Notes under the pieces: model-generated
Databases searched by the model: none
What the model saw: the letters and a program-made list of their open reading frames with translations, nothing else
Told to the model about the DNA's origin: nothing
Position numbers and translations under genes: made by a program
Shown: piece by piece, positions 1-8,157 of the stretch
Layout: each line of letters begins with the position of its first letter
How positions within the stretch are numbered: the first letter of the stretch is position 1
Assembly: GCA_020853795.1 (NCBI GenBank)
Contig: JADYYF010000071.1
Location: 1 to 64,000 of the forward strand
Direction: 5' to 3'
DNA length: 64,000 bases
From: Candidatus Zixiibacteriota bacterium
Lineage (GTDB): Bacteria; Zixibacteria; MSB-5A5; CAIYYT01

Positions 1-150
1 AATCCCGAGTGCTTTCATACCTCGCCCTTCACCAAGTCAGTCTCCTAATGGCTACGAAGCATGCCTGCCGCCGTCAACCAAAAACTGGTTGTCAAACGGC
101 CGCGCAGACGGCAGATTCTGTCTCCGGAGGCACTTGACCGGCTTTTGAGT

Positions 151-798
151 ATGACCAGCGTTCTTCAGATTAACAATGCCGTCATGACCGCGGAAGCACC
201 GACGGGATCTCTGTCGTTCACGCTGCGCGCCGGCGATATCGGCATCATTTTCGGCCCGCCCTGCTCCGGCAAGACGGCGCTTCTGGCGGCATTGCTGGGC
301 GAGCAGAAACTCAACTCCGGCACGATTGATGTCCTGGGAGGGAAGGTTGAACAGGCCAGCCGCAGCGAAATGCGACGGCTGCGACAACGAATCGGCGTGC
401 TCCGCCATGACGACATCTTGGTCTCCCGGCACAGCCTCTTCGACAATGTCGCGCTGCCGCTGCGTATCGGCCGGCGCGAGGAACGGCACATCCACGATCG
501 CGTTACGGCGCAACTGGCTGAAGTCGGATTGTTGGGTAAGATGCGGCGGCGCGCCCAGGACTTAACTGCAGAGGAACGCCGGCTCGTGAGCTTGGCGCAA
601 CTGGCGATCAAGTACCCGCCGCTGGTGCTGGCCGATTTGCGCTCGGACGAGACGGATCTGCGGATCATCAAACCCGCGCTCTTCCGCCTGGCGACGCTCG
701 GTACAGCGGTGCTGATCTTCGAACGCCGCAAGACGCCGGATGGTTGCCTGCGCTTTGAAAGGATCATTTCCCTGCGTGAATCGCTATTGGTCGCATGA
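151..798 (+). CDS. ftsE: FtsE-like cell-division ABC ATPase with degenerate catalytic motifs
   Basis: This is FtsE, the cytoplasmic nucleotide-binding partner of FtsX in the system that switches on septal murein hydrolases. FtsX and an EnvC-like gene follow directly, which fixes the assignment. Walker A is intact (GPPCSGKT, residues 35-42) and DNVALPL (98-104) is typical of FtsE. The other motifs are not: the signature LSGGEQ is LTAEER (138-143), the Q-loop Gln aligns with His86, the Walker B Asp162 is followed by Leu163 instead of Glu, and the H-loop His aligns with Arg192. The 215-residue reading frame is open throughout. ATG 151 was chosen because the family N-terminus begins there; ATG 61 in the same frame would add 30 Arg-rich residues without family character. 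Neither start has a well-placed ribosome binding site (GGAGG lies 20 bases before 151). ATP hydrolysis is doubtful. Confidence 0.8.
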   Translation: MTSVLQINNAVMTAEAPTGSLSFTLRAGDIGIIFGPPCSGKTALLAALLGEQKLNSGTIDVLGGKVEQASRSEMRRLRQRIGVLRHDDILVSRHSLFDNVALPLRIGRREERHIHDRVTAQLAEVGLLGKMRRRAQDLTAEERRLVSLAQLAIKYPPLVLADLRSDETDLRIIKPALFRLATLGTAVLIFERRKTPDGCLRFERIISLRESLLVA

Positions 799-1612
799 GG
801 TCGGCGGCGGCCCGGGCGCGCGAATCATCACCGCGCTGCAAGTGATGCTGTCGCTGGCACCGGTTGCGCTGGTTCTGCTGGTAATGCATAATCTCAATCA
901 GCAGGAGTTCGAGCTGCGCCGGCAGTTGAAGCTGGTGGTTTATCTCAGCGACCAGTTGACCGCCGAGCAAATCGGCACGCTGACCGGCCGGGTCAAGGCA
1001 CTGGAAGGCTATCAATCGTTCGAATACCGCGATCGCGCCGAGGTCTTTGCCGAGATGCAGGCGTTGATCGGCGCCGAACTGCTGCCGGGGCGCGCCGAAA
1101 ATCCGTTCCCCAATGTACTCGAGGTGCGTTTTGCACCGGTCAAATCGACGCTCACCAATTTTGAGATTTCCGCAATTCAGTTGAAGCAATTTCCGTTTGT
1201 CGAGAGTGTCGACTACGGCGCGCAGTGGCTGGCGGCGCAGGAACGGACCTTTGCCGCGACTGCCCGGGTGGCGCTGGCGCTGCGCATCGCCACGGTTCTG
1301 GCGGCGCTGCTCCTGATCTTCTGGCAGGCGCGGCGGCTGCTTTCGTCGCATCAGGAATTCATGGCGGCCATGCGCCTGCTGGGCGCCGGCTGGAGATTTG
1401 TGGGCATCCCGGTCTTTTCGCGGACGCTGGGAGATGCGCTGATCGCCGGGGCGCTCTGTCTCGGACTGCTCTACGGCGGCTGCGTGCTGGCGCGCGAGTG
1501 GAGCCTGCGGCTGAGCTTTTTCGGTCCCGATGGAATCGTCGCGGTCATGTTCATCACGGTGGCGGTGACGATCGTCGGCACGGCGTTTGCGCTGCGCGGG
1601 GCGCTGCGATGA
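776..1612 (+). CDS. ftsX: Cell-division membrane protein FtsX
   Basis: FtsX is the membrane half of FtsEX and passes a signal from the cytoplasm to a periplasmic amidase activator. The 278-residue product has one N-terminal membrane helix (about residues 20-40), an extracytoplasmic domain (about 45-165) with the family phrases NPFPNVLEV and VESVDYGAQW, and three C-terminal membrane helices, the standard FtsX topology. I take GTG 776, which lies 23 bases inside ftsE after AAAGGA; ATG 740 in the same frame is also possible. The stop overlaps the next start as ATGA, so translation of ftsE, ftsX and the EnvC-like gene is probably coupled. In contrast to FtsE, nothing in this protein looks decayed. 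Confidence 0.88.
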   Translation: MNRYWSHEVGGGPGARIITALQVMLSLAPVALVLLVMHNLNQQEFELRRQLKLVVYLSDQLTAEQIGTLTGRVKALEGYQSFEYRDRAEVFAEMQALIGAELLPGRAENPFPNVLEVRFAPVKSTLTNFEISAIQLKQFPFVESVDYGAQWLAAQERTFAATARVALALRIATVLAALLLIFWQARRLLSSHQEFMAAMRLLGAGWRFVGIPVFSRTLGDALIAGALCLGLLYGGCVLAREWSLRLSFFGPDGIVAVMFITVAVTIVGTAFALRGALR

Positions 1613-2739
1613 CGAGCACTGCCGCGATGATCCTGCTGGTCGTTGCGCTCGCCACTCCTCTCCTTTTCGGCCAGGCCGATACCTCGCAACTGGCGGCTAC
1701 GCGCGCGCAGCTCGAGCGGGCGCGGGCGGAAGCCGAGCGGCTGATGAAATCGCAGGCCGATCTCTACAAGCAACTCGAGAGTATCGACCGGGCGCTGGAA
1801 CTCTCGAGTCGTCTACAGCGGCAACTGCGGGAGCAATCGCTTGACCTGAAGGCCGAAATTGCCGCCACGGAGGACACCTTGCGGTCGCTGCAGTCAACCT
1901 CGGCAACGGCGAGCGAGCTGGCCGCGCGACGACTGCGAAAAGTCTTCATGCTGCACGAAGTGAACCACTTTGACATACCGTACTTATATTCGAGTCAGAT
2001 CGAGACGGAACGGCAATCCCATTTGACGGCGCGGCTGATCCGCAGCGACAGCCGGCAGTTAGTGTCGATCGACGCGGCCATCACCGACAAGACTGCTGTG
2101 CTCGCGAATCTGCAGCGGCGACAAGAGGAATTGGCGCAGAATGCCAAGGCGCGGGCGGCGGAAGAACAACGCGCACGCGCGGCCCTGCGCCAACGCGAAA
2201 CACTGCTGGCCGATCTCAAGAGCGAAAGCCGCGATCTGGCTTGGCAAGTGGATCAGATTGGCGAGTCGTCGACGGCCTTGAGTGAAGTCTTCGCCCAAAT
2301 CGATGCCCAGGTAACCGGCACCGGTGACTTCATCTGGCAGCGCGAACGCGAACTTAACCTGAAAATGAAAGGGCGGTTATTCTGGCCGGTGACCGGCCCC
2401 GTGGTCAACAAATTCGGTCTCTCCCGGGATTCCCGCAGCGGACTGACCAGCAAGTCGAATGGCGTGGTCATCGCCACCAACCGGGGCGCAAAAGTGGTTG
2501 CCGCTCTGACCGGCGAAGTAATATATATCGGCTGGGCGCGCGGCCTGGAACGCTTTGTCGTCGTCGACCACGGCGGCTCCATCTATACGGTCTATGGCAA
2601 TCTGGACCGGATCGACGTCAGCGAAGGCCAGCAGGTGATCCGGGGCGAAGCGTTCGCCGTCACCGCGGGCAGCCGGCTGCACTTTGAAGTGCGCGAAGGC
2701 AAAACGCCGGTCGATCCCAATGCCTGGCTGCGCCATTAA
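1609..2739 (+). CDS. envC: EnvC-like murein hydrolase activator (coiled coil plus LytM domain)
   Basis: This exported protein probably activates cell-wall amidases during septum splitting, as EnvC does when held by FtsX. A signal peptide covers about residues 1-24. A long Ala/Arg/Glu/Gln-rich coiled coil runs to about residue 235, and a C-terminal LytM (M23-type) domain occupies about 255-376. The first zinc-ligand motif of active M23 enzymes is replaced by SNGVVIAT and the second His position is not in an HxH pair (LHFEV is present). The domain therefore resembles catalytically dead EnvC-type LytM domains. ATG 1609 overlaps the ftsX stop by four bases. The larger open frame extends upstream to 1225, but that part lies inside ftsX in another frame and is not coding. 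Confidence 0.85.
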   Translation: MTSTAAMILLVVALATPLLFGQADTSQLAATRAQLERARAEAERLMKSQADLYKQLESIDRALELSSRLQRQLREQSLDLKAEIAATEDTLRSLQSTSATASELAARRLRKVFMLHEVNHFDIPYLYSSQIETERQSHLTARLIRSDSRQLVSIDAAITDKTAVLANLQRRQEELAQNAKARAAEEQRARAALRQRETLLADLKSESRDLAWQVDQIGESSTALSEVFAQIDAQVTGTGDFIWQRERELNLKMKGRLFWPVTGPVVNKFGLSRDSRSGLTSKSNGVVIATNRGAKVVAALTGEVIYIGWARGLERFVVVDHGGSIYTVYGNLDRIDVSEGQQVIRGEAFAVTAGSRLHFEVREGKTPVDPNAWLRH

Positions 2740-2742
2740 CGA

Positions 2743-3846
2743 ATGAGAGCTATGACGATCCATCCCCAGGCAAAAACCCTTGAGCAAATGATTCAGCGCT
2801 TCCGCGCGCAAACCCTGCCGGCATCGCTGCTCTTGGCCGGTCCCAAAGGCGTCGGCAAGTGGTCGGTGGCGTTTGACCTGGCCAAGCGCATCGGCTGTCT
2901 GCATGCCACGGCCGACGCGCCTTGTGGCCAGTGTGATTCGTGCCGCCAGATCGAGCAGTTCGCGCATCCTGATATTCAGTTGCTATTCCCGCTGCCTGCC
3001 GATGACAAAGATTGGGATGAGTGGTACGCGCCGTACTTGTTCGGCAAACAGGCTAAACCGTTTGCACCGTCTTACGCCGACCCCAAGCATTTCATCCCCA
3101 TCGAGGCAATTCGCCGGTTCCAATCGCGGCTGGCGACGCGCGCCACGCTGTCACGCCACAAGGTGGGAATCATCTACGAGGCGGAACGAATGTTGCCGGG
3201 TACGATGGATTCGCTGCTGAAACTTCTCGAAGAGCCGCCGGAGAAATCCTTCTTGATTGTCGTGACCGACCAGCCGCGGATCCTGCTTCCGACGATCCTG
3301 TCGCGGCTGCAGCGCGTAAGCATTCCGGCGTTGTCCCAGTCGTTTGTGATCGAGTATCTCCGCTCCGCCGGCATTGCGGCTGACCGGGCCGAATTGCTGG
3401 CCCGACTGGCGCGCGGCTCACTTCATACGATCGATGCCTTGGTTGAGGGCGAGTTTTTCCGCCTGCGGGAGACCGCCTGGGAGATGCTGGCGTCCGGACT
3501 GAAGCAGAATGCGGCCGCCACCTACGCCCGTTTCGCCGAGACCGCGGCCATCGCTTCGCGCGATCGCGTCGAAGTCGTCTGCACGCACTGGCAGTGTATG
3601 ATCCGCGATCTGGCGGTACTGCAGAACCTCCCCACCGGGGCGGCGGGCGCGCACGCGCAATTGATCTACTTCGATCTCTACGACAGCTATGCCGGTGCGC
3701 TGGCGTCCGGCACTGCCGGTTGGCACGACCGCATCAACAACCGTATCGAGCGGATGCGCCAGGAGCTGCGGCGAAACGTCAACGCCCGCATGGCGGCACT
3801 TGATTTTCTGATGGGATTACCGCAGCTGACGACCGGCGGATATTAG
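2743..3846 (+). CDS. holB: DNA polymerase III delta-prime subunit
   Basis: This is the delta-prime clamp-loader subunit, a AAA+ protein that works with DnaX and HolA to load the sliding clamp. The 367-residue product has a P-loop (GPKGVGKWS), a zinc-binding Cys cluster (CGQCDSC with an upstream Cys), EAERM and LLKLLEEPP segments and an ILSRLQR motif close to the sensor and Arg-finger region of clamp loaders. It is shorter than DnaX and lacks a tau-like tail. A 24-residue insert rich in Asp, Trp and Tyr follows the zinc motif. It starts three bases after the EnvC-like stop, so it is probably the last gene of the ftsE operon; a second in-frame ATG at 2752 is equally possible. Confidence 0.88.
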   Translation: MRAMTIHPQAKTLEQMIQRFRAQTLPASLLLAGPKGVGKWSVAFDLAKRIGCLHATADAPCGQCDSCRQIEQFAHPDIQLLFPLPADDKDWDEWYAPYLFGKQAKPFAPSYADPKHFIPIEAIRRFQSRLATRATLSRHKVGIIYEAERMLPGTMDSLLKLLEEPPEKSFLIVVTDQPRILLPTILSRLQRVSIPALSQSFVIEYLRSAGIAADRAELLARLARGSLHTIDALVEGEFFRLRETAWEMLASGLKQNAAATYARFAETAAIASRDRVEVVCTHWQCMIRDLAVLQNLPTGAAGAHAQLIYFDLYDSYAGALASGTAGWHDRINNRIERMRQELRRNVNARMAALDFLMGLPQLTTGGY

Positions 3847-3863
3847 GTCACCTCGCTCGATTC

Positions 3864-3889
3864 ACCGAGCGATTGCCTCCTCGGTTTTT
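3864..3889 (+). terminator. Possible terminator after holB
   Basis: ACCGAG at 3864-3869 can pair with CTCGGT at 3880-3885 and is followed by a run of T. A competing hairpin, TCGCTCG/CGAGCGA at 3853-3872, overlaps it. The short stem makes this a weak call. Confidence 0.45.
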
Positions 3890-3910
3890 ATTGACATTCT
3901 CCCACAAGGC

Positions 3911-3948
3911 AAAAAAATACGGGACGCCGGTGGGCAATCCGGCGTCCC
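3911..3948 (-). terminator. Rho-independent terminator of the 3986-5080 lipoprotein gene
   Basis: A perfect 10-bp stem, GGGACGCCGG at 3921-3930 and its complement at 3939-3948, has an 8-base loop. Read on the minus strand it is followed by GTATTTTTTT, as expected for a terminator just after the stop at 3986. Confidence 0.85.
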
Positions 3949-3985
3949 GCTTGTTTGAAGGCGCACTCGCGCCTTCAGGACAGGG

Positions 3986-5080
3986 TCATTCGCAATTCAA
4001 GGACCATTGGCCGCGGAAATAGCCGTGCTTCGCTCGCCGCGAATCCGCGTGATCATCATTGTCGCCATTGCCGTTACCATGGTTGCCGGGTCGTTCTTTC
4101 GCCACCCAATTGCCGTCGTAGTTGCCGATAGCCGTTTCGTCGCTGTCGTACAATTGGCCTTCGAACCAGCCAAGATCGGTGTTGGCCGGATCCTCGTCGG
4201 AGCCGAATCCCCACTCGCCGCGCAGGAATCCGCGGAACAAACCGGCGGCACTGATCCACTTTCCGAACATGACCTCCGCGCCATCATTGCGCTGGCCGAA
4301 GTGTCCATGTACGTGGCCAAGTAACAAGCCATCCTCGGAAATCCACCAGCCGACAAAGGTGCCGAGCCCCTTGTCAGAAGCCGGACGAACCCAGCGGCCT
4401 TCAAAGAAGCCCTCACCGCATTCAAATTGGTCAATCCGGAAGGCATTTACCGAAAATTGATTGTCGCCGACGTCGACGACTTCACTAATCTGCTCCAGCT
4501 CCGACATCGTGAACGTCCGGGTGTACGGGCCGGAGGTGAAGGTCAGAGTGTTCTCGGTATCAAATGAGTCCGGCTCAGGATCATAGACGAACAAGAGTAG
4601 ACCATCAAAGCTCGGCTTGGTGAAACTGGCAAAATCAAGTTCGGTGCGGTACAGGCGAGGGCGGACGATGTAGTCGCCCCGCTCAAAGCGAATCAGGCGT
4701 ACGGCCACGATTCCGCCGCGCTCGACGGCAATCGAACCGGACCAGTCGGTGATATCGGTCTCAGTGGAGTCGAGTTCAAGATGTCCCCACAGGAACTCGA
4801 CGGAGTAAACCTTGACATCGATCAAGCGCTGCCGCAACGAGTCGATGTCGGGTCTTAACCGCAACGGATCGTCGGCATCGACGCTTCCCTCAAGCTCCGT
4901 CATCTCGTCATCACCGAATGCCGGACTCTCATCGGTCGCCTTGTAACCACCGAAGTCATCCGTTAGATTCAGTTGTTCGGTTGCCGTGTTGTCGTTCTGC
5001 GCACTCTTGTCGCTGCAACCAACCATCCAGACCCCCATTATGAGAACCAAACCGATCAAAAAGAGCTTGTTGAGTTGCAT
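3986..5080 (-). CDS. Lipoprotein with repeated GxFxGxW-type motifs, function unknown
   Basis: I do not recognise a named family. The 364-residue product starts with a lipoprotein signal peptide ending in the lipobox VGC (Cys22). An acidic Asn/Asp/Glu linker follows to about residue 75, then a central domain. From about residue 220 to the end there is a series of short motifs with alternating Gly and aromatic residues (FFEGRW, GTFVGWW, VMFGKW, GFLRGEWGF, GWFEGQL, GYFRGQW), a spacing that suggests a beta-meander or MORN-like repeat surface. A His/Asn/Gly/Asp-rich low-complexity insert sits near residues 328-345. The gene has its own promoter and terminator and is monocistronic. The ribosome binding site AAGGAGAG is well placed before ATG 5080. 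Confidence 0.75.
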   Translation of the reverse strand: MQLNKLFLIGLVLIMGVWMVGCSDKSAQNDNTATEQLNLTDDFGGYKATDESPAFGDDEMTELEGSVDADDPLRLRPDIDSLRQRLIDVKVYSVEFLWGHLELDSTETDITDWSGSIAVERGGIVAVRLIRFERGDYIVRPRLYRTELDFASFTKPSFDGLLLFVYDPEPDSFDTENTLTFTSGPYTRTFTMSELEQISEVVDVGDNQFSVNAFRIDQFECGEGFFEGRWVRPASDKGLGTFVGWWISEDGLLLGHVHGHFGQRNDGAEVMFGKWISAAGLFRGFLRGEWGFGSDEDPANTDLGWFEGQLYDSDETAIGNYDGNWVAKERPGNHGNGNGDNDDHADSRRAKHGYFRGQWSLNCE

Positions 5081-5109
5081 GATAATTCTCTCCTTACCGA
5101 AGCAGGTGA

Positions 5110-5137
5110 TCGTAGGGTCAGTTCAAAGTGTGTCAAA
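5110..5137 (-). promoter_or_regulatory. Sigma-70-type promoter of the repeat lipoprotein
   Basis: On the minus strand TTGACA (5137-5132) and TACGAT (5115-5110) are 16 bases apart, 30 bases before the start codon at 5080. The -35 box is a perfect consensus and the -10 box matches four of six. Confidence 0.55.
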
Positions 5138-5351
5138 CGGCGTGCCGGAATGAACGCTGATTGCGGTAAGCAGTATAACTTATTGCTTTGCTTTGTCTTA
5201 TCCCGACTGCGCCTGAGTGCATCACGACCAGCTCAGAGTCGGCCGATGTCTAAAGTGTACCAGGATGTTCAGTCGCTGAACCACGTTGGTACATCCGGGT
5301 GTAACACGCCCGGCGTTGACAGCTTCTGGATTAGTTGCTGAAAGTAGGACC

Positions 5352-6689
5352 GTGGCGAATTTCGGCGCGCGACGCATCATCTCCATCTCAATTGTGGCCC
5401 TGCTGGTGCTGATGGTAGGCGGGTTCAATATCTCGCTCTACCTGTTATATCAGCGCTCAGTCGACACGCTTAACGAGTCTCTGGGACAACGGCTGCTCTC
5501 GGTCGGCCGCGCAATTGAGCCGCACGTCGAGACCGTCCTGGAGGAAGACCTGATCGGAGGCCGGCTTTCATTGCCAAATGTAATCCTCCTGGAAGACTAC
5601 TTCGTTCGGGTCCGGGACGCCGACCAACTATCCGGCATCTACCTCCTCGACGGCTACAATCGCGATCTGCTCTCGCTGGAGGACAGCCTCTCCGAGGTCG
5701 AGCTGTTTCTGCCGCTGCATGCGGAAGCACTTGGCCGCGCGCAATTGGGTGAGGCCGGGGTCTCGCCCTTATACGAGGTCGGCGAGCGCTACTTCAAGTC
5801 GGCCTATCAGCCGGTTGGATCGGACTCCGTCCTGGCGGTACTGCTGATTGAGAGCAGCTTCGAATTCTTCACGAAATTCGCCGACTATCGCCGCCACCTG
5901 ATCATTGTCAACGCGACGGCCATTGCCGCTCTGATCCTGATCGGCGTGATTATTCTGGTGCTCAATCGCCGGCTGGTGCGGGCGGAACGACTGCTGGTCT
6001 CGCAAGCCGCGCTGACGCAGATGGGGCAAATGACCGCCGTCATCGCGCACGAAATTCGCAACCCGCTGGGTATTATCAAGGCCACGGCCGAGCGATTGCG
6101 GCGCAAGTTCGCGCCGGCTGATGGCGATGATCGCCAACTGTTCGACTACATTCCCGAAGAGGTCGACCGCCTCAACCAGATCACGACTCACTACCTGCAG
6201 TTCGCTTCACCGAGCGACCTGAAGGGTACGCCGGAGGCAATTGACTCCGTGCTCGATTCACTCCTGCCTGGCATCGTCAAGGACGCAGCGCGGCGCGGTG
6301 TCACGGTGACCAGCGCGATCGCCGCGGACGCTGCCGCGATCACGGTTGATTCCGTGGCCGTCCGTCAAGTTCTCTTCAACCTCTTGCGCAATGCCCTTGA
6401 CGCCACGCCGTCAAGCGGCAAAGTTGTCGTCAAGGTCGAAGCCGCCAATGGCGGCTTGCGGCTGCTGGTCAGCGATACCGGCGCCGGTCTGGAACCGCGA
6501 CAACTAAAGCGGATCTTCGATCCGTTCTATACCACGAAGGTGCACGGCACCGGTTTGGGGCTGCTCGTGGTAAAGCGCTTGGTCGAGAAAATGAACGGGA
6601 AAATTGAAGTAGAATCTCAGCCGGGAAACGGTACCGTGTTCTCGATTCTGATTCCGGAAGGAAAGCATGGCGAAGATTCTGGTCGTTGA
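5352..6689 (+). CDS. NtrB-type sensor histidine kinase
   Basis: A membrane sensor kinase that should phosphorylate the NtrC-family regulator encoded next to it. Residues about 10-32 form a first membrane helix, about 35-180 an extracytoplasmic sensor domain of no obvious family, and about 185-207 a second helix. A HisKA domain follows with the phospho-acceptor His233 (AHEIRNPLG), then a HATPase domain with the N box (NLLRNALDATP), G1 box (DTGAGLE) and FDPFYTTK...GTGLGL. No PAS domain is visible. GTG 5352 gives a sensible N-terminus; TTG 5286 and TTG 5316 are upstream in-frame alternatives. The gene overlaps the regulator by 23 bases. Confidence 0.88.
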   Translation: MANFGARRIISISIVALLVLMVGGFNISLYLLYQRSVDTLNESLGQRLLSVGRAIEPHVETVLEEDLIGGRLSLPNVILLEDYFVRVRDADQLSGIYLLDGYNRDLLSLEDSLSEVELFLPLHAEALGRAQLGEAGVSPLYEVGERYFKSAYQPVGSDSVLAVLLIESSFEFFTKFADYRRHLIIVNATAIAALILIGVIILVLNRRLVRAERLLVSQAALTQMGQMTAVIAHEIRNPLGIIKATAERLRRKFAPADGDDRQLFDYIPEEVDRLNQITTHYLQFASPSDLKGTPEAIDSVLDSLLPGIVKDAARRGVTVTSAIAADAAAITVDSVAVRQVLFNLLRNALDATPSSGKVVVKVEAANGGLRLLVSDTGAGLEPRQLKRIFDPFYTTKVHGTGLGLLVVKRLVEKMNGKIEVESQPGNGTVFSILIPEGKHGEDSGR

Positions 6690-8004
6690 TGACGAGCCCA
6701 AGATGGCGCTGCTGGCGGCATCGGCGCTGGAAGATGCGGGTCATTCCCTTACGGTTTGCCATGACGGCCAAGCCGCAATCAAGGCGCTCGAAATTGATTC
6801 GTTCGACGTGGTCGTCACCGATCTGAAGATGCCGCCGCCGGACGGTCTCGAGGTCCTGCGCGAAGTCCGTCATCGATCGCCGGAAACCGGCGTGATTCTG
6901 ATGACCGCTTATGCCACTGCCGAATCGGCGGTGACGGCCATGAAATCCGGCGCCTACGACTACTTGATCAAACCATTCTCGCTGGATGAACTGACCCTGT
7001 TGGTCAGCCGATTCCTGGAGGCCAGTCGGGCACGCAGGCTGAACGAGCAACTGACCGCCGACTATGAAGCCATTGCTGTCGGCGAGTTCATTGGCAATGC
7101 GCCCAGTGTCCAGCAGTTGTTCGGACTGATCGACAAGGTCGCCAAACGCGACTCGATCGTACTGCTGTTGGGCGAGTCGGGGACCGGCAAGGAACTCGTA
7201 GCCAACATGATTCACAAACGGTCGCCGCGTTCCGGCGGGCCGTTCATCGCCCTGAATTGCGCGGCGTTGAGCGAAACCCTGCTCGAATCGGAACTCTTCG
7301 GCCATGAAAAGGGCGCCTTTACCGGTGCGATCAGGCGCAAGCCGGGAAGGTTTGAATTGGCCGATGGCGGCACATTGTTTCTGGATGAGATTGGCGAGAT
7401 TTCCCCGGCGATGCAAGCCAAGCTGCTGCGGGTGCTGGAGTTGGGGCAGTTCGTCCGCGTGGGCGGCACCGAAACCCTGCATTCCAACGCCCGTATTGTC
7501 GCCGCCACCAACCGCAACTTGAAGGCGGCGATTGAGCAGGGAACGTTTCGCGAGGATCTCTATTTCCGCCTGAGCGTATTTCCGATTGCGATTCCGCCGC
7601 TGCGCGAGCGGAGTGAGGATGTGCCGCATCTGGCCGAGTACTTCCTGCGCCGCCATGGATACCGCTACGGCGCCCTCGATTCGGCCTGCCACGATCTCCT
7701 GCGCAGTTATCCGTTTCCCGGTAATGTGCGCGAATTGAAAAACATCATCGAGCGCGCTTTCATCCTGGCTGACGGCGAACCGATATCACCCGATTTGCTC
7801 GGCATCGAGCCGGAGGAAACGACTATCGGGATTGGGGCCGGCGGCCTCGGCGAAGCGGAGCGGCGAATCATCGTCGAAGCCTTGAACCAGGCCGGCGGCA
7901 ACAAGACCAAAGCTGCGCAAATCCTCAGAATCACCCGGCGGCGGCTTTATTCGCGGATGAAGATCTTTATGATCGAAGCTGAACCTGACGGGACATTCAA
8001 ATGA
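6667..8004 (+). CDS. NtrC-family sigma-54-dependent response regulator
   Basis: A complete three-domain activator of sigma-54 promoters. The receiver domain (about 1-120) has the phospho-acceptor Asp52 (VVTDLKMPPPDG). The AAA+ domain has Walker A GESGTGKE (169-176), the sigma-54 contact loop GAFTGA (216-221) and FLDEIGE. The C-terminal Fis-type helix-turn-helix (about 395-440) contains GGNKTKAAQILRITRRRLYSR. Overlap with the kinase gene shows the two are a cognate pair of ZraSR/AtoSC style. The signal is not evident from sequence. Genes 8158-10519 on the same strand might be targets, but I found no clear -24/-12 box before them. Confidence 0.92.
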   Translation: MAKILVVDDEPKMALLAASALEDAGHSLTVCHDGQAAIKALEIDSFDVVVTDLKMPPPDGLEVLREVRHRSPETGVILMTAYATAESAVTAMKSGAYDYLIKPFSLDELTLLVSRFLEASRARRLNEQLTADYEAIAVGEFIGNAPSVQQLFGLIDKVAKRDSIVLLLGESGTGKELVANMIHKRSPRSGGPFIALNCAALSETLLESELFGHEKGAFTGAIRRKPGRFELADGGTLFLDEIGEISPAMQAKLLRVLELGQFVRVGGTETLHSNARIVAATNRNLKAAIEQGTFREDLYFRLSVFPIAIPPLRERSEDVPHLAEYFLRRHGYRYGALDSACHDLLRSYPFPGNVRELKNIIERAFILADGEPISPDLLGIEPEETTIGIGAGGLGEAERRIIVEALNQAGGNKTKAAQILRITRRRLYSRMKIFMIEAEPDGTFK

Positions 8005-8094
8005 GCACGCAGGTACGTTTTAGCAGTCGGGTGGCTCTCAGCTTCGCCGATCACTCCACTGCCTTTGCCGACGGTCATGTCCGACAGGAACTTA

Positions 8095-8111
8095 AGCTTG
8101 CGGCGCAAGCT
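8095..8111. repeat. Short inverted repeat between the regulator and the helical-repeat gene
   Basis: AGCTTGC and its complement are separated by three bases. There is no T run, so this is more likely an operator or a chance hairpin than a terminator. Confidence 0.3.
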
Positions 8112-8157
8112 GGTGCGTCTGGCACGCTATTTGACTCGTCTTCTGGCGGAGCATAAG

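Noticed and set aside
6469-7692. A 407-codon open frame opposite the histidine kinase and regulator
   Set aside because: Both plus-strand genes are full members of well known families over this span; the antisense product is a shadow.
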